Assembly: GCA_015232955.1 (NCBI GenBank) | Contig: JADFYS010000168.1 | Span: 1-5,226 of the forward strand | Direction of reading: 5' to 3' | Source: Gammaproteobacteria bacterium | GTDB lineage: Bacteria; Pseudomonadota; Gammaproteobacteria; Thiohalomonadales; Thiohalomonadaceae | Length of the DNA stretch: 5,226 nucleotides | Shown here: positions 1 through 5,226 of the stretch, piece after piece | Numbering within the stretch: the first letter of the stretch is position 1 | Layout: each line of letters opens with the position of its first letter | The notes under the pieces: generated by a model | Told to the model about the DNA's origin: nothing | Databases searched by the model: none | The model's input: only the letters and a program-made list of their open reading frames with translations | Translations under genes and position numbers: made by a program

Positions 1-61
1 CTTTGAATAGAATGACTATTCATGCGGCTTCATGCCTTGAATAGCCACACTTCTCGACTCC

Positions 62-95
62 CTGAAATCCAGTGTTTTCAGGTATCTTGGGTATA
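62..95 (+). repeat. Solo arm of an intergenic repeat also found before uup
   Basis: The 34 bases begin CTGAAATCC and end TTGGGTATA. They match both arms of the palindromic element at 2827-2913: about 27 of 34 positions against the reverse complement of its left arm, and 26 of 31 (one gap) against its right arm over 62-92. The 12 bases before it (50-61) also match the element's spacer at 8 of 12 positions, so this looks like the right half of a decayed copy. It contains its own short inverted repeat (CTGAAA 62-67 with TTTCAG 76-81). I counted the matches by eye. Confidence 0.6.
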
Positions 96-144
96 GAGGC
101 TGAATGAATAGTGACAATCCCCCCCTTCCTACCCACAACGCCTC

Positions 145-160
145 TGTTATAAATCTTACA
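145..160 (+). promoter_or_regulatory. NifA upstream activator sequence (TGT-N10-ACA)
   Basis: TGT (145-147), ten bases, then ACA (158-160) is an exact match to the known NifA binding consensus. It lies about 160-175 bp upstream of the -24 element at 320. That is slightly far but within the range from which enhancer-binding proteins act by DNA looping. The motif has only six fixed bases, so alone it is weak evidence. Its value comes from sitting above a strong sigma-54 promoter for nif genes. No second exact copy was seen in the region. Confidence 0.7.
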
Positions 161-319
161 AAACCCCTTTATTAACACCGTCTCTCTGCCGCTACCGTGT
201 TAGAGAAGTTGTGGTAGCCCTGCTGCCAACAAATGCCAAGAGAACAATATCTTAATCAACAGTAGAATCCTAAAGGCCACCCTCTTTTTAGAGGTGTGCT
301 TATCCCCTAACACCAATAA

Positions 320-335
320 TGGCACGGCCATTGCA
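320..335 (+). promoter_or_regulatory. Sigma-54 (RpoN) -24/-12 promoter of nifUS
   Basis: TGGCACGGCCATTGCA matches the RpoN consensus TGGCAC-N5-TTGCW at every fixed position, with GG and GC separated by exactly 10 bases. Transcription would start near position 346, giving a leader of about 80 nt before the nifU ATG. Sigma-54 promoters need an AAA+ activator; with nif genes downstream and a TGT-N10-ACA site upstream, NifA is the expected one. This is the strongest regulatory signal in the window. Confidence 0.93.
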
Positions 336-424
336 GAATATCTGTTAACGACCCTTCCCCCCTTCTGCAGACGCTGAAGGTGTGGCGAATACAGACATCT
401 CAATCACCATGAAGGATAAAGCGC

Positions 425-1306
425 ATGTGGGACTATTCAGAAAAAGTACAGGAGCATTTTTTTAATCCGCGTAATGCCGGGGCCATCGATGAGGCGAACG
501 GCACCGGTGATGTTGGCTCCCTCTCCTGCGGTGACGCTCTGCGCCTGACTCTGAAGGTGGATCCCGAGAGTGAGGTGATTCTGGACGCCGGCTTTCAGAC
601 CTTTGGCTGTGGTTCTGCCATCGCCTCCAGCTCCGCGCTAACCGAGATGATAAAGGGGATGCATATTGATGAGGCGCTGAAGGTGAGCAATCAGGATATC
701 GCCGATTATCTCGATGGTCTGCCCCCGGAGAAGATGCACTGCTCGGTGATGGGTCGGGAGGCGCTGCAGGCTGCGGTTGCCAACTATCGGGGTGAGGAGT
801 GGAAGGATGACCACGATGAAGGGGCGCTCATCTGCAAATGCTTTGCCGTAGATGAGGTGATGATCGAAGAGACGGTAAGAGCAAACAGCTTGCGAACCGT
901 GGAGGAGGTGACCAACTTCACCAAAGCGGGTGGCGGCTGCTCCTCCTGTCATGAAGGGATCGAAGAGATCCTGCAGCGGGTTCTGGCCGAGAGCGGCGAG
1001 AATTTTGATCCAACAGCGGTTCCCGGTGAGATTAAGCGACCGCAGTCGACCCTGACCAATCTCCAGCGTATTAAGCGGATTGAGGAGCTGTTGGAAGAGA
1101 TTCGTCCCAACCTGCGACGGGATAATGGGGATGTAGAGCTAATTGAGGTCGATGGGCGCAAGATCTATGTCAAGATGATCGGCGCCTGCTCTGGCTGCCA
1201 GATGGCAGCGGTGACCCTGGACGGTATTCAGCAGCACCTCGCCAACGGCCTCGGCGAGTTTATCCAGGTACTGCCAGAGCAAGAACTGGCACGACGGGCA
1301 GGATAG
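425..1306 (+). CDS. nifU: NifU, three-domain Fe-S cluster scaffold for nitrogenase
   Basis: NifU is a cytoplasmic scaffold on which [2Fe-2S] and [4Fe-4S] clusters are built with sulfur from NifS, for transfer to nitrogenase iron protein and the FeMo-cofactor pathway. The 293 residues show all three domains. An IscU-like domain (about 1-125) has scaffold cysteines C35, C62 and C106 and the cluster-release aspartate D37. A BFD-like ferredoxin domain (about 134-185) has C137, C139, C172 and C175, which bind a permanent [2Fe-2S]. A C-terminal Nfu domain (about 215-285) has C255-S-G-C258. No key residue is missing; the linker at about 188-212 is somewhat short, which fits a length a little below the Azotobacter protein. 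The ATG at 425 has AAGGA at 412-416, 8 bases upstream. The stop overlaps the nifS ribosome binding site. Three-domain NifU also occurs in some non-fixing bacteria, but the sigma-54/NifA promoter argues for a nitrogen-fixation role. Confidence 0.97.
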   Translation: MWDYSEKVQEHFFNPRNAGAIDEANGTGDVGSLSCGDALRLTLKVDPESEVILDAGFQTFGCGSAIASSSALTEMIKGMHIDEALKVSNQDIADYLDGLPPEKMHCSVMGREALQAAVANYRGEEWKDDHDEGALICKCFAVDEVMIEETVRANSLRTVEEVTNFTKAGGGCSSCHEGIEEILQRVLAESGENFDPTAVPGEIKRPQSTLTNLQRIKRIEELLEEIRPNLRRDNGDVELIEVDGRKIYVKMIGACSGCQMAAVTLDGIQQHLANGLGEFIQVLPEQELARRAG

Positions 1307-1309
1307 GAG
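1305..1309 (+). promoter_or_regulatory. nifS ribosome binding site overlapping the nifU stop
   Basis: AGGAG at 1305-1309 shares bases with the nifU stop TAG (1304-1306). It is 7 bases from ATG 1317 but only 4 from the in-frame GTG at 1314, so it favours ATG 1317 as the nifS start. Ribosomes ending nifU would stand directly on this site, which suggests translational coupling and matched amounts of scaffold and desulfurase. Confidence 0.85.
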
Positions 1310-1316
1310 AAATGTG

Positions 1317-2525
1317 ATGAGCGAAGGAATCTATCTCGATAATAACGCCACCACCATGGTCTCTCCGGAGGTGGTGGAGGCGATGCTCCCCTACTTTAGT
1401 GAACAGTTTGGCAACCCCTCTTCCCTCCACAAGTTTGGCGATAGAGTGGGACGGGCGTTGAAAAAGGCGCGACAGCAGGTGCAGAGCCTGCTGGGTGCAG
1501 AGCACGATTCGGAGATCATTTTCACCTCCTGTGGGACAGAGTCAGACTCTACCGCCATCCTTTCGGCACTTAAAGCGCAACCGGATCGTAAAGAGATTAT
1601 CACCACTGTAGTGGAGCATCCGGCAGTTTTGACTCTTTGTGAGCATCTCGAAAAAGAGGGGTATAAGGTCCACTATCTCGGGGTCGATAGTCGCGGGCGG
1701 CTCGATCTCCAAGAGTATATGCGTTTAATCTCCGACAAGGTGGCCATCGTCTCGGTGATGTGGGCCAATAACGAGACTGGAACCCTCTTTCCGGTGGAGG
1801 AGATGGCAGAGATCGCCCACTCTGCCGGGGTGATGTTTCATACCGATGCGGTACAGGCGGTGGGTAAACTCCCCATCAACCTTAAAGAGACCAATATCGA
1901 TATGCTCTCACTCTCTGGACATAAGTTGCACGCCCCCAAAGGGATCGGTCTCCTCTATCTGCGCCGTGGTGTCCGTTTCCGGCCCTTGTTGCGTGGAGGT
2001 CATCAGGAGCGGGGAAGACGCGCAGGGACCGAAAATAGCGCCTCTATTGTCGCCCTGGGGAAGGCTGCGGAGCTGGCGCAGGCGTCGATGGGTTTTGAGA
2101 AGCGTGAAGTGAAGGCGATGCGCGATCGACTTGAACAGGGGTTACTCTCCCAGATCTCCCACTGCTTTATCACCGGTGACCCGGGAAATCGTCTCCCCAA
2201 CACCGCCAACATCGCCTTTGAGTATATTGAAGGTGAGGCGATCCTGCTGCTCCTGAACAAGATGGGCGTTGCCGCCTCCAGTGGTTCTGCCTGTACCTCC
2301 GGTTCACTGGAACCGTCGCATGTGATGCGAGCGATGGAGATCCCTTATACTGCGGCGCACGGCTCTATCCGCTTCTCACTCTCTCGTTACAACACCATGG
2401 AGGAGGTGGAGCAGGTGATTGCGATGATGCCAGATATTGTCGCCAGGCTGCGTAAACTTTCGCCCTATTGGCGCGGCGATGGACCGGTGGAAGCGACAGA
2501 AGCGTTTGCCCCGACCTATGCTTAA
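1317..2525 (+). CDS. nifS: NifS, pyridoxal-phosphate cysteine desulfurase
   Basis: NifS converts L-cysteine to L-alanine and leaves the sulfur as a protein persulfide, which is passed to NifU. It is a fold-type I aminotransferase-class V homodimer in the cytoplasm. Counting from ATG 1317 (402 residues), landmarks are the N-terminal YLDNNATT (7-14), GTESDST, the PLP-contacting H-P-A near 101-103, NNETGT (151-156), the HTDAVQ segment (175-180), the Schiff-base lysine K203 in SGHKLHAPKG, the GGHQERGRRAGTEN block (227-240), and the catalytic cysteine C326 in SSGSACTSGS. The active-site loop is the short group-I (NifS/IscS) type rather than SufS type, and GHQERGRRAGTEN favours NifS over IscS. The C-terminal SPYW...GPVE...AFAP tail is also NifS-like. 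An in-frame GTG at 1314 would add one residue but is too near the ribosome binding site. It is co-transcribed with nifU; nifV, nifZ, cysE or a nif-type iscA do not follow. Confidence 0.97.
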   Translation: MSEGIYLDNNATTMVSPEVVEAMLPYFSEQFGNPSSLHKFGDRVGRALKKARQQVQSLLGAEHDSEIIFTSCGTESDSTAILSALKAQPDRKEIITTVVEHPAVLTLCEHLEKEGYKVHYLGVDSRGRLDLQEYMRLISDKVAIVSVMWANNETGTLFPVEEMAEIAHSAGVMFHTDAVQAVGKLPINLKETNIDMLSLSGHKLHAPKGIGLLYLRRGVRFRPLLRGGHQERGRRAGTENSASIVALGKAAELAQASMGFEKREVKAMRDRLEQGLLSQISHCFITGDPGNRLPNTANIAFEYIEGEAILLLLNKMGVAASSGSACTSGSLEPSHVMRAMEIPYTAAHGSIRFSLSRYNTMEEVEQVIAMMPDIVARLRKLSPYWRGDGPVEATEAFAPTYA

Positions 2526-2609
2526 CGACACCCCCACTCTCCGCACTCAATGACGGTATACACTGCAGGGGGCAAAAAATACTTGATCGCCGGCGCTGAA
2601 AGGGGCATT

Positions 2610-2636
2610 CTCTGAAATTGCATTTCAATGTCAGAG
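2610..2636 (+). promoter_or_regulatory. Nested, mutually exclusive hairpins at the small ORF's ribosome binding site
   Basis: Two perfect 6-bp stems share bases. TGAAAT (2613-2618) can pair with ATTTCA (2622-2627) across a 3-base loop. CTCTGA (2610-2615) can instead pair with TCAGAG (2631-2636), which contains the start of the AGAGGG ribosome binding site (2633-2638) of the ORF at 2650. The second fold would hide the site and the first would leave it free. The pairing is visible in the sequence; a regulatory role is inference, and both stems are short and fairly AT-rich. Confidence 0.35.
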
Positions 2637-2649
2637 GGTGGGTTGCGTT

Positions 2650-2805
2650 ATGGCTGAAAAAAAGTGTCTCCGTTGTGGGTTGGCCAAGGTGTGCCGGCAG
2701 AGCAAGATGCCATTTTGTCCACTCTACCTCTATTTAGGCCTGCTTATAGTGGTGCTGGTCCCTGCCTATTTCCTCTTTTTTGGTGACGGCAAACTCAACA
2801 TCTGA
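2650..2805 (+). CDS. Small four-cysteine, single-helix membrane protein of unknown function
   Basis: I do not recognise this 51-residue product. The first 23 residues are basic (K4, K5, R8, K13, R16, K19) and hold cysteines at 6, 9, 15 and 23 (C-x2-C-x5-C-x7-C), a spacing able to bind Zn or an Fe-S cluster. Residues about 25-44 are a continuous hydrophobic stretch (YLYLGLLIVVLVPAYFLFF), i.e. one membrane helix, followed by a short tail, GDGKLNI. By the positive-inside rule the cysteine end would face the cytoplasm. The ATG at 2650 is preceded by AGAGGG (2633-2638) 11 bases upstream. No convincing terminator lies between nifS and this ORF, so it may share the nif transcript. The cysteine cluster plus helix pattern is unlikely in a random ORF, but there is no homology support. 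Alternatives are a small respiratory or electron-transfer subunit, a zinc-ribbon membrane peptide, or a chance ORF. Confidence 0.65.
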   Translation: MAEKKCLRCGLAKVCRQSKMPFCPLYLYLGLLIVVLVPAYFLFFGDGKLNI

Positions 2806-2826
2806 ACCCATTTCTTAGAAAGCAGA

Positions 2827-2913
2827 TATACCCAAACAATTGGAAAGACGGGATTTCAGGGCGTCGCGCTTATCGGCTTTCTGAAACCAGCGCTTTCAGG
2901 GTTCTTGGGTTTA
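2827..2913. repeat. 87-bp imperfect palindromic intergenic element
   Basis: The left arm (2827-2859, starting TATACCCAA and ending ATTTCAG) is the imperfect inverse of the right arm (2881-2913, starting CTGAAA and ending TTGGGTTTA), about 21 of 33 positions matching and best at both ends; the spacer is 21 bases. The arms also match the solo repeat at 62-95. A shorter inverted repeat sits inside the right arm (CTGAAA 2881-2886 with TTTCAG 2894-2899). No ORF or clear target duplication is seen. It could be a non-autonomous MITE-like or REP-like element, and its RNA could fold at the end of the nif transcript. Confidence 0.55.
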
Positions 2914-2917
2914 CCAC

Positions 2918-2935
2918 TGGCTGGATTGTCAGCCA
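2918..2935. repeat. Short perfect inverted repeat upstream of uup
   Basis: TGGCTG (2918-2923) and CAGCCA (2930-2935) form a perfect 6-bp stem with loop GATTGT, 31 bases before the uup start. There is no T-run after it, so it is not a standard terminator. It could be an operator or a hairpin in the uup leader; nothing decides between these or chance. Confidence 0.3.
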
Positions 2936-2966
2936 CCTTCTGTAAATAGGCTCTCATCGTTATCCT

Positions 2967-4886
2967 ATGCCGTTAGTTGACCTCAAACAGCTCTCTCTCC
3001 ATTACGGGACTACGCCGCTTCTCGATCGGGTCAACCTGACCCTGGAACGGGATGAACGGGTGGCGCTGCTCGGTCGTAACGGCAGTGGAAAATCGACCCT
3101 TTTGAAGATTCTCGCCGCAGAGATTCGGGCGGATGATGGCGAGCTAAACTTTCAGAGCGGGGTGCGCGTTGCACGCCTCCACCAAGAGGTACCGGCGCAG
3201 ATGGCAGGAACGGTCTTTGATGTGGTCGCAGCCGGTCTGGGTGATCTCGGAACAACCATCAGCCGCTTCCATGAGTTGGGACAGCGTCTGGCGGTTGCAG
3301 CGGGGGATGAGCCACAACTGCTCCAACAATTTTCCGAGGTGCAGCACACTCTGGAGAGTGCCGATGGCTGGGAGTTAAACCATCGGGTTGAAGCGGTAAT
3401 ATCCCGCCTTGGCCTGGTGGCAGAGATCCCGTTTAATGCCCTTTCCGGCGGTTTTCGACGACGGGTAATGCTCGGCCAGGCGCTGGTGCAGGAGCCAGAT
3501 CTGCTTCTGCTGGATGAACCGACCAACCACCTCGATATCGAGTCGATCCACTGGCTGGAAGAGTCGCTGCTGGGATGGCGTGGCACGCTTCTCTTTATCT
3601 CGCATGATCGCTCATTTATCGAGCGGTTGGCGACGCGAATTATCGAACTTGACCGCGGCCATCTCACCTCATGGCCCGGCAGTTTCAGCCTCTATCTTCG
3701 GCGTAAAGATGAGGCTCTGGCAGCGGAAGCGACGGCCAATGCCCATGAGGACAAGCGACTGGCGCAGGAGGAGATCTGGATTCGTCAGGGAATCAAGGCG
3801 CGACGCACCCGCAACGAGGGCCGGGTTCGGCAGCTCAAACAGCTACGCGAGGCGCGGCAACAGCGGCGAGAGCGCCTCGGTTCGGTCTCGCTCACGGTAG
3901 ATAACCGCCACAGCTCGGGACAGAAGGTGGCTGTGTTGCAGCGGGTGAGCAAGTCATATGGAGAGGAGACCGTTATCCGGGACTTTTCCACCACCATTCA
4001 ACGCGGAGACAAAATCGGTATCCTCGGTCGTAATGGTGTCGGCAAGAGTACCCTGATTAAGCTGATTGTGGGTGAAATCACCGCGGATACCGGGTCGACG
4101 ACCCTTGGTAGCCGGGTAGAGGTGGCCTATTTTGATCAGAATCGGGATCAACTCAACCCCGAGGCGACGGTAGGGGAAAGTGTTGCCGATGGTGGCGATC
4201 ATGTCACTATCGGCGGGAAGAGCCGGCATATTATCGGCTATCTTGGCGATTTCCTCTTCACTCCGGCACGGGTGCGATCTCCGGTGCGATCGCTCTCAGG
4301 TGGGGAGTGTAACCGCCTGCTGCTGGCGAGGCTCTTCTCTCGCCCATTCAATCTGCTGGTGATGGATGAGCCGACCAATGATCTCGATATGGATACCCTT
4401 GAGCTGCTTGAAGAGATGCTCTTTAACTACGAGGGGACTCTGCTTCTGGTGAGCCATGACCGTACCTTTCTTGACAATGTGGTCACCTCTACCCTCGTTT
4501 TTGAAGGGGAGGGGCGGGTTGGCGAATATGTGGGGGGGTACCGGGATTGGTTGCGTCAACGACCTTCTCCGGTGGCCGCTGATGGCGCGGGTAGTGATAA
4601 ACGCAAAGATGTGGTTCCGCCACCGGCTACGGTGAATGAAAGTAAGCACTCACCTGCTACTGAAGGAAGAGCCAGGAAGCTCAGCTATAATGATCAGCGC
4701 GAACTTAAACAGTTGCCGCAGAGAATTGAAACGCTGGAGGCAGAGCTGGAGCAGCTACAGCAGCAGCTTGCCAGCAGCGATTTTTACCGTCAACAGCAAG
4801 AGGAGATCGACCGAGTTACCGCAGCACTGCAAGCCACTGAAGTACAATTACAACAGGCTTACGCGCGCTGGGAAGAGCTGGAGTAG
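2967..4886 (+). CDS. uup: Uup-type ABC-F ATPase
   Basis: ABC-F proteins are soluble twin-ATPase proteins without membrane domains that act at the ribosome. E. coli Uup is linked to translation/ribosome function and, by mutant phenotype, to precise transposon excision and branched-DNA intermediates. The 639 residues fit Uup length. ABC domain 1 has Walker A GRNGSGKST (36-44), signature LSGGF (159-163), Walker B LLLLDEPTNHLD (179-190, catalytic E184) and switch H213. A basic helical linker (about 245-310) matches the P-site tether. ABC domain 2 has Walker A GRNGVGKST (354-362), signature LSGGE (443-447), Walker B with E468, and H497. A low-complexity stretch (about 533-570) leads to a C-terminal coiled coil (about 572-639, rich in Q, E and L), the DNA-binding domain type that separates Uup from EttA and YheS. 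All catalytic residues are intact. The start MPLVDLKQLSLHYG is typical of the family, although the ribosome binding site is weak (TAGGC at 2947-2951) and no clear promoter is seen. It is probably not part of the nif operon. Confidence 0.95.
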   Translation: MPLVDLKQLSLHYGTTPLLDRVNLTLERDERVALLGRNGSGKSTLLKILAAEIRADDGELNFQSGVRVARLHQEVPAQMAGTVFDVVAAGLGDLGTTISRFHELGQRLAVAAGDEPQLLQQFSEVQHTLESADGWELNHRVEAVISRLGLVAEIPFNALSGGFRRRVMLGQALVQEPDLLLLDEPTNHLDIESIHWLEESLLGWRGTLLFISHDRSFIERLATRIIELDRGHLTSWPGSFSLYLRRKDEALAAEATANAHEDKRLAQEEIWIRQGIKARRTRNEGRVRQLKQLREARQQRRERLGSVSLTVDNRHSSGQKVAVLQRVSKSYGEETVIRDFSTTIQRGDKIGILGRNGVGKSTLIKLIVGEITADTGSTTLGSRVEVAYFDQNRDQLNPEATVGESVADGGDHVTIGGKSRHIIGYLGDFLFTPARVRSPVRSLSGGECNRLLLARLFSRPFNLLVMDEPTNDLDMDTLELLEEMLFNYEGTLLLVSHDRTFLDNVVTSTLVFEGEGRVGEYVGGYRDWLRQRPSPVAADGAGSDKRKDVVPPPATVNESKHSPATEGRARKLSYNDQRELKQLPQRIETLEAELEQLQQQLASSDFYRQQQEEIDRVTAALQATEVQLQQAYARWEELE

Positions 4887-4898
4887 CCCTCCGGCTTA

Positions 4899-4942
4899 TC
4901 TGGATACCGCGTAGAGGGCGTGATCTGCTATCGCTATCCAGA
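4899..4942. repeat. 8-bp perfect inverted repeat just after uup
   Basis: TCTGGATA (4899-4906) and TATCCAGA (4935-4942) are exact inverse copies separated by 28 bases. The structure starts 13 bases after the uup stop and has no T-run, so it may be a 3' stem protecting the mRNA or one half of a larger REP-type structure together with the hairpin at 4957-4976. Confidence 0.45.
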
Positions 4943-4956
4943 ACCACAGTCACTGG

Positions 4957-4976
4957 ACTCCCGCTTTCGCGGGAGT
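4957..4976. repeat. REP-like GC hairpin downstream of uup
   Basis: ACTCCCGC (4957-4964), loop TTTC, GCGGGAGT (4969-4976) is a perfect 8-bp GC-rich stem. AGTCA (4949-4953) and TGACT (4976-4980) can extend it beyond a bulge. The form CTGGA-CTCCCGC-TTTC-GCGGGAG-TGAC resembles abundant dispersed hairpins found between genes in many proteobacteria. No U-tract follows, so it is not a textbook intrinsic terminator, though it may slow 3' decay or contribute to termination. Confidence 0.7.
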
Positions 4977-4991
4977 GACTGACTTCTGACA

Positions 4992-5226
4992 GCATATCTG
5001 AATAATCCTAAAATCCGCGGTGTAGCGCAGTTCACCCAAAAGGTGAAACGCAAATGTTGTGGATTTCATTGCATAATTATGATGTTGATGGGTATTCGTA
5101 GCGGGGCTCACCCAATAGGTGAAGCTGGTATATTGTGAGTTTCATTGCATAATCATCCTAACTTGCATGAATGGTGCGGCGTCACCCTCGATTATGAAAT
5201 GTATTTCACGCTAATGATCATGCCAG
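4992..5226. repeat. Tandem repeat array, period about 76 bp, open at the window edge
   Basis: Unit 1 (5022-5081) and unit 2 (5098-5157) align without gaps at an offset of exactly 76 bases, matching about 46 of 60 positions. Shared blocks are GTAGCG, TCACCCAA-x-AGGTGAA, TTGTG and the 14-base TTTCATTGCATAAT. Each unit has a hairpin: TTCACC-CAAAA-GGTGAA (5031-5047) and TCACC-CAATA-GGTGA (5108-5122). A third, decayed unit follows with TCACCC at 5182 (offset 74), ending in TGAAAT-GT-ATTTCA (5195-5208) and CTAAT. An AATAATCCTAA stretch (5001-5011) resembles the sequence after unit 2, so the array may begin near 4992. No ORF with a credible start lies here. Its function is not known to me. Confidence 0.65.

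Larger units (their letters stand above)
1..424. other. Non-coding regulatory region upstream of nifU
   Basis: No credible gene lies here: all three forward frames close within the first 45 bases, and the one longer reverse ORF (200-403) has no recognisable features and overlaps the promoter. The left part has GAATAG three times (5-10, 39-44, 106-111), the first facing an inverted CTATTC (16-21), and a 34-bp repeat at 62-95. The middle has a NifA-type activator site and AT-rich DNA. The right part has the sigma-54 promoter and a roughly 80-nt leader with a weak hairpin (CCTTC 361-365 with GAAGG 376-380). The end of whatever gene lies to the left is outside the window. Confidence 0.8.

Noticed and set aside
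254..266. Possible IHF site (AATCAA followed by CAGTAGA) between the activator site and the sigma-54 promoter
   Set aside because: Only the WATCAA half matches; the TTR half of the consensus is absent. The position is right for IHF, but the sequence support is too weak.
200..403. 67-residue reverse-strand ORF
   Set aside because: It overlaps the sigma-54 promoter, has no recognisable domain, and its composition looks like random translation of promoter DNA.
409..465. Short forward ORF from ATG 409 that could be a leader peptide of nifU
   Set aside because: It is out of frame with nifU, ends after 18 codons, and the AAGGA site lies inside it and serves ATG 425.
1314..1316. GTG as the nifS start
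   Set aside because: It is only 4 bases from AGGAG; ATG 1317 has 7-base spacing and gives the 402-residue length expected for NifS.
2531..2578. CCCCC (2531-2535) and GGGGG (2568-2572) followed by CAAAAAAT as a nifS terminator
   Set aside because: The stem is only 5 bp with a 32-base loop, and the tail is A-rich rather than T-rich on the coding strand, so it would not act as an intrinsic terminator for nifS.
2926..2966. Sigma-70 promoter for uup (TTGTCA at 2926-2931)
   Set aside because: No acceptable -10 hexamer lies at 16-18 bases spacing; TAAATA at 2943 is too close and TATCCT at 2961 abuts the start codon.
3152..3667. 171-residue reverse-strand ORF inside uup
   Set aside because: It is a shadow of uup: rich in R and S as expected from antisense of a high-GC coding frame, with no domain, and uup is intact over the same bases.
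5054..5101. 15-codon ORF with an AGGTG-like site in the tandem repeat
   Set aside because: It is not preserved in the second repeat unit, where the start codon is absent, so it is not a conserved product of the array.
4992..5226. CRISPR array or integron attC sites
   Set aside because: The period is constant but repeats and intervening bases both diverge gradually, there is no repeat-spacer alternation, and no GTTRRRY/RYYYAAC core sites are present.

Overview
The window reads as chromosomal DNA from a diazotrophic (nitrogen-fixing) proteobacterium, most likely a gammaproteobacterium. The three-domain NifU and the NifS closely resemble the Azotobacter-type proteins. The upstream region carries a NifA/sigma-54 promoter, and the next large gene is an ABC-F ATPase of the Uup type. 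Base composition and codon use look even across the three large genes, with no sign of recent transfer. The genus cannot be named from this sequence.

Layout, all genes on the + strand. Positions 1-424 hold no gene but carry a regulatory region: a solo copy of a repeat (62-95), an exact NifA-type upstream activator sequence (145-160) and a near-perfect sigma-54 promoter (320-335). nifU (425-1306) and nifS (1317-2525) form a tightly coupled pair; the nifU stop codon lies inside the nifS ribosome binding site. After a 124-bp gap with no convincing terminator comes a 51-residue ORF (2650-2805) encoding a four-cysteine N-terminus followed by one membrane helix. I do not recognise this protein. Its ribosome binding site can be folded into a hairpin. 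An 87-bp imperfect palindrome (2827-2913), related to the repeat upstream of nifU, separates this group from uup (2967-4886). The last 340 bp are non-coding: an inverted repeat, a REP-like GC hairpin, and two clear plus one decayed copy of a roughly 76-bp tandem repeat running to the window edge.

How the genes work together: NifS takes sulfur from L-cysteine as a persulfide and NifU assembles Fe-S clusters with it for nitrogenase maturation. The promoter architecture implies expression only when NifA and RpoN are active (low fixed nitrogen, low oxygen). The four-cysteine membrane peptide could be a co-transcribed accessory of this pathway, but that is inference from position and cysteines only. 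Uup is a translation/DNA-metabolism housekeeping ATPase and is probably only a neighbour. The most novel candidates are the small four-cysteine membrane protein with its foldable leader, the palindromic repeat family on both sides of the nif group, and the 76-bp array at the right edge.
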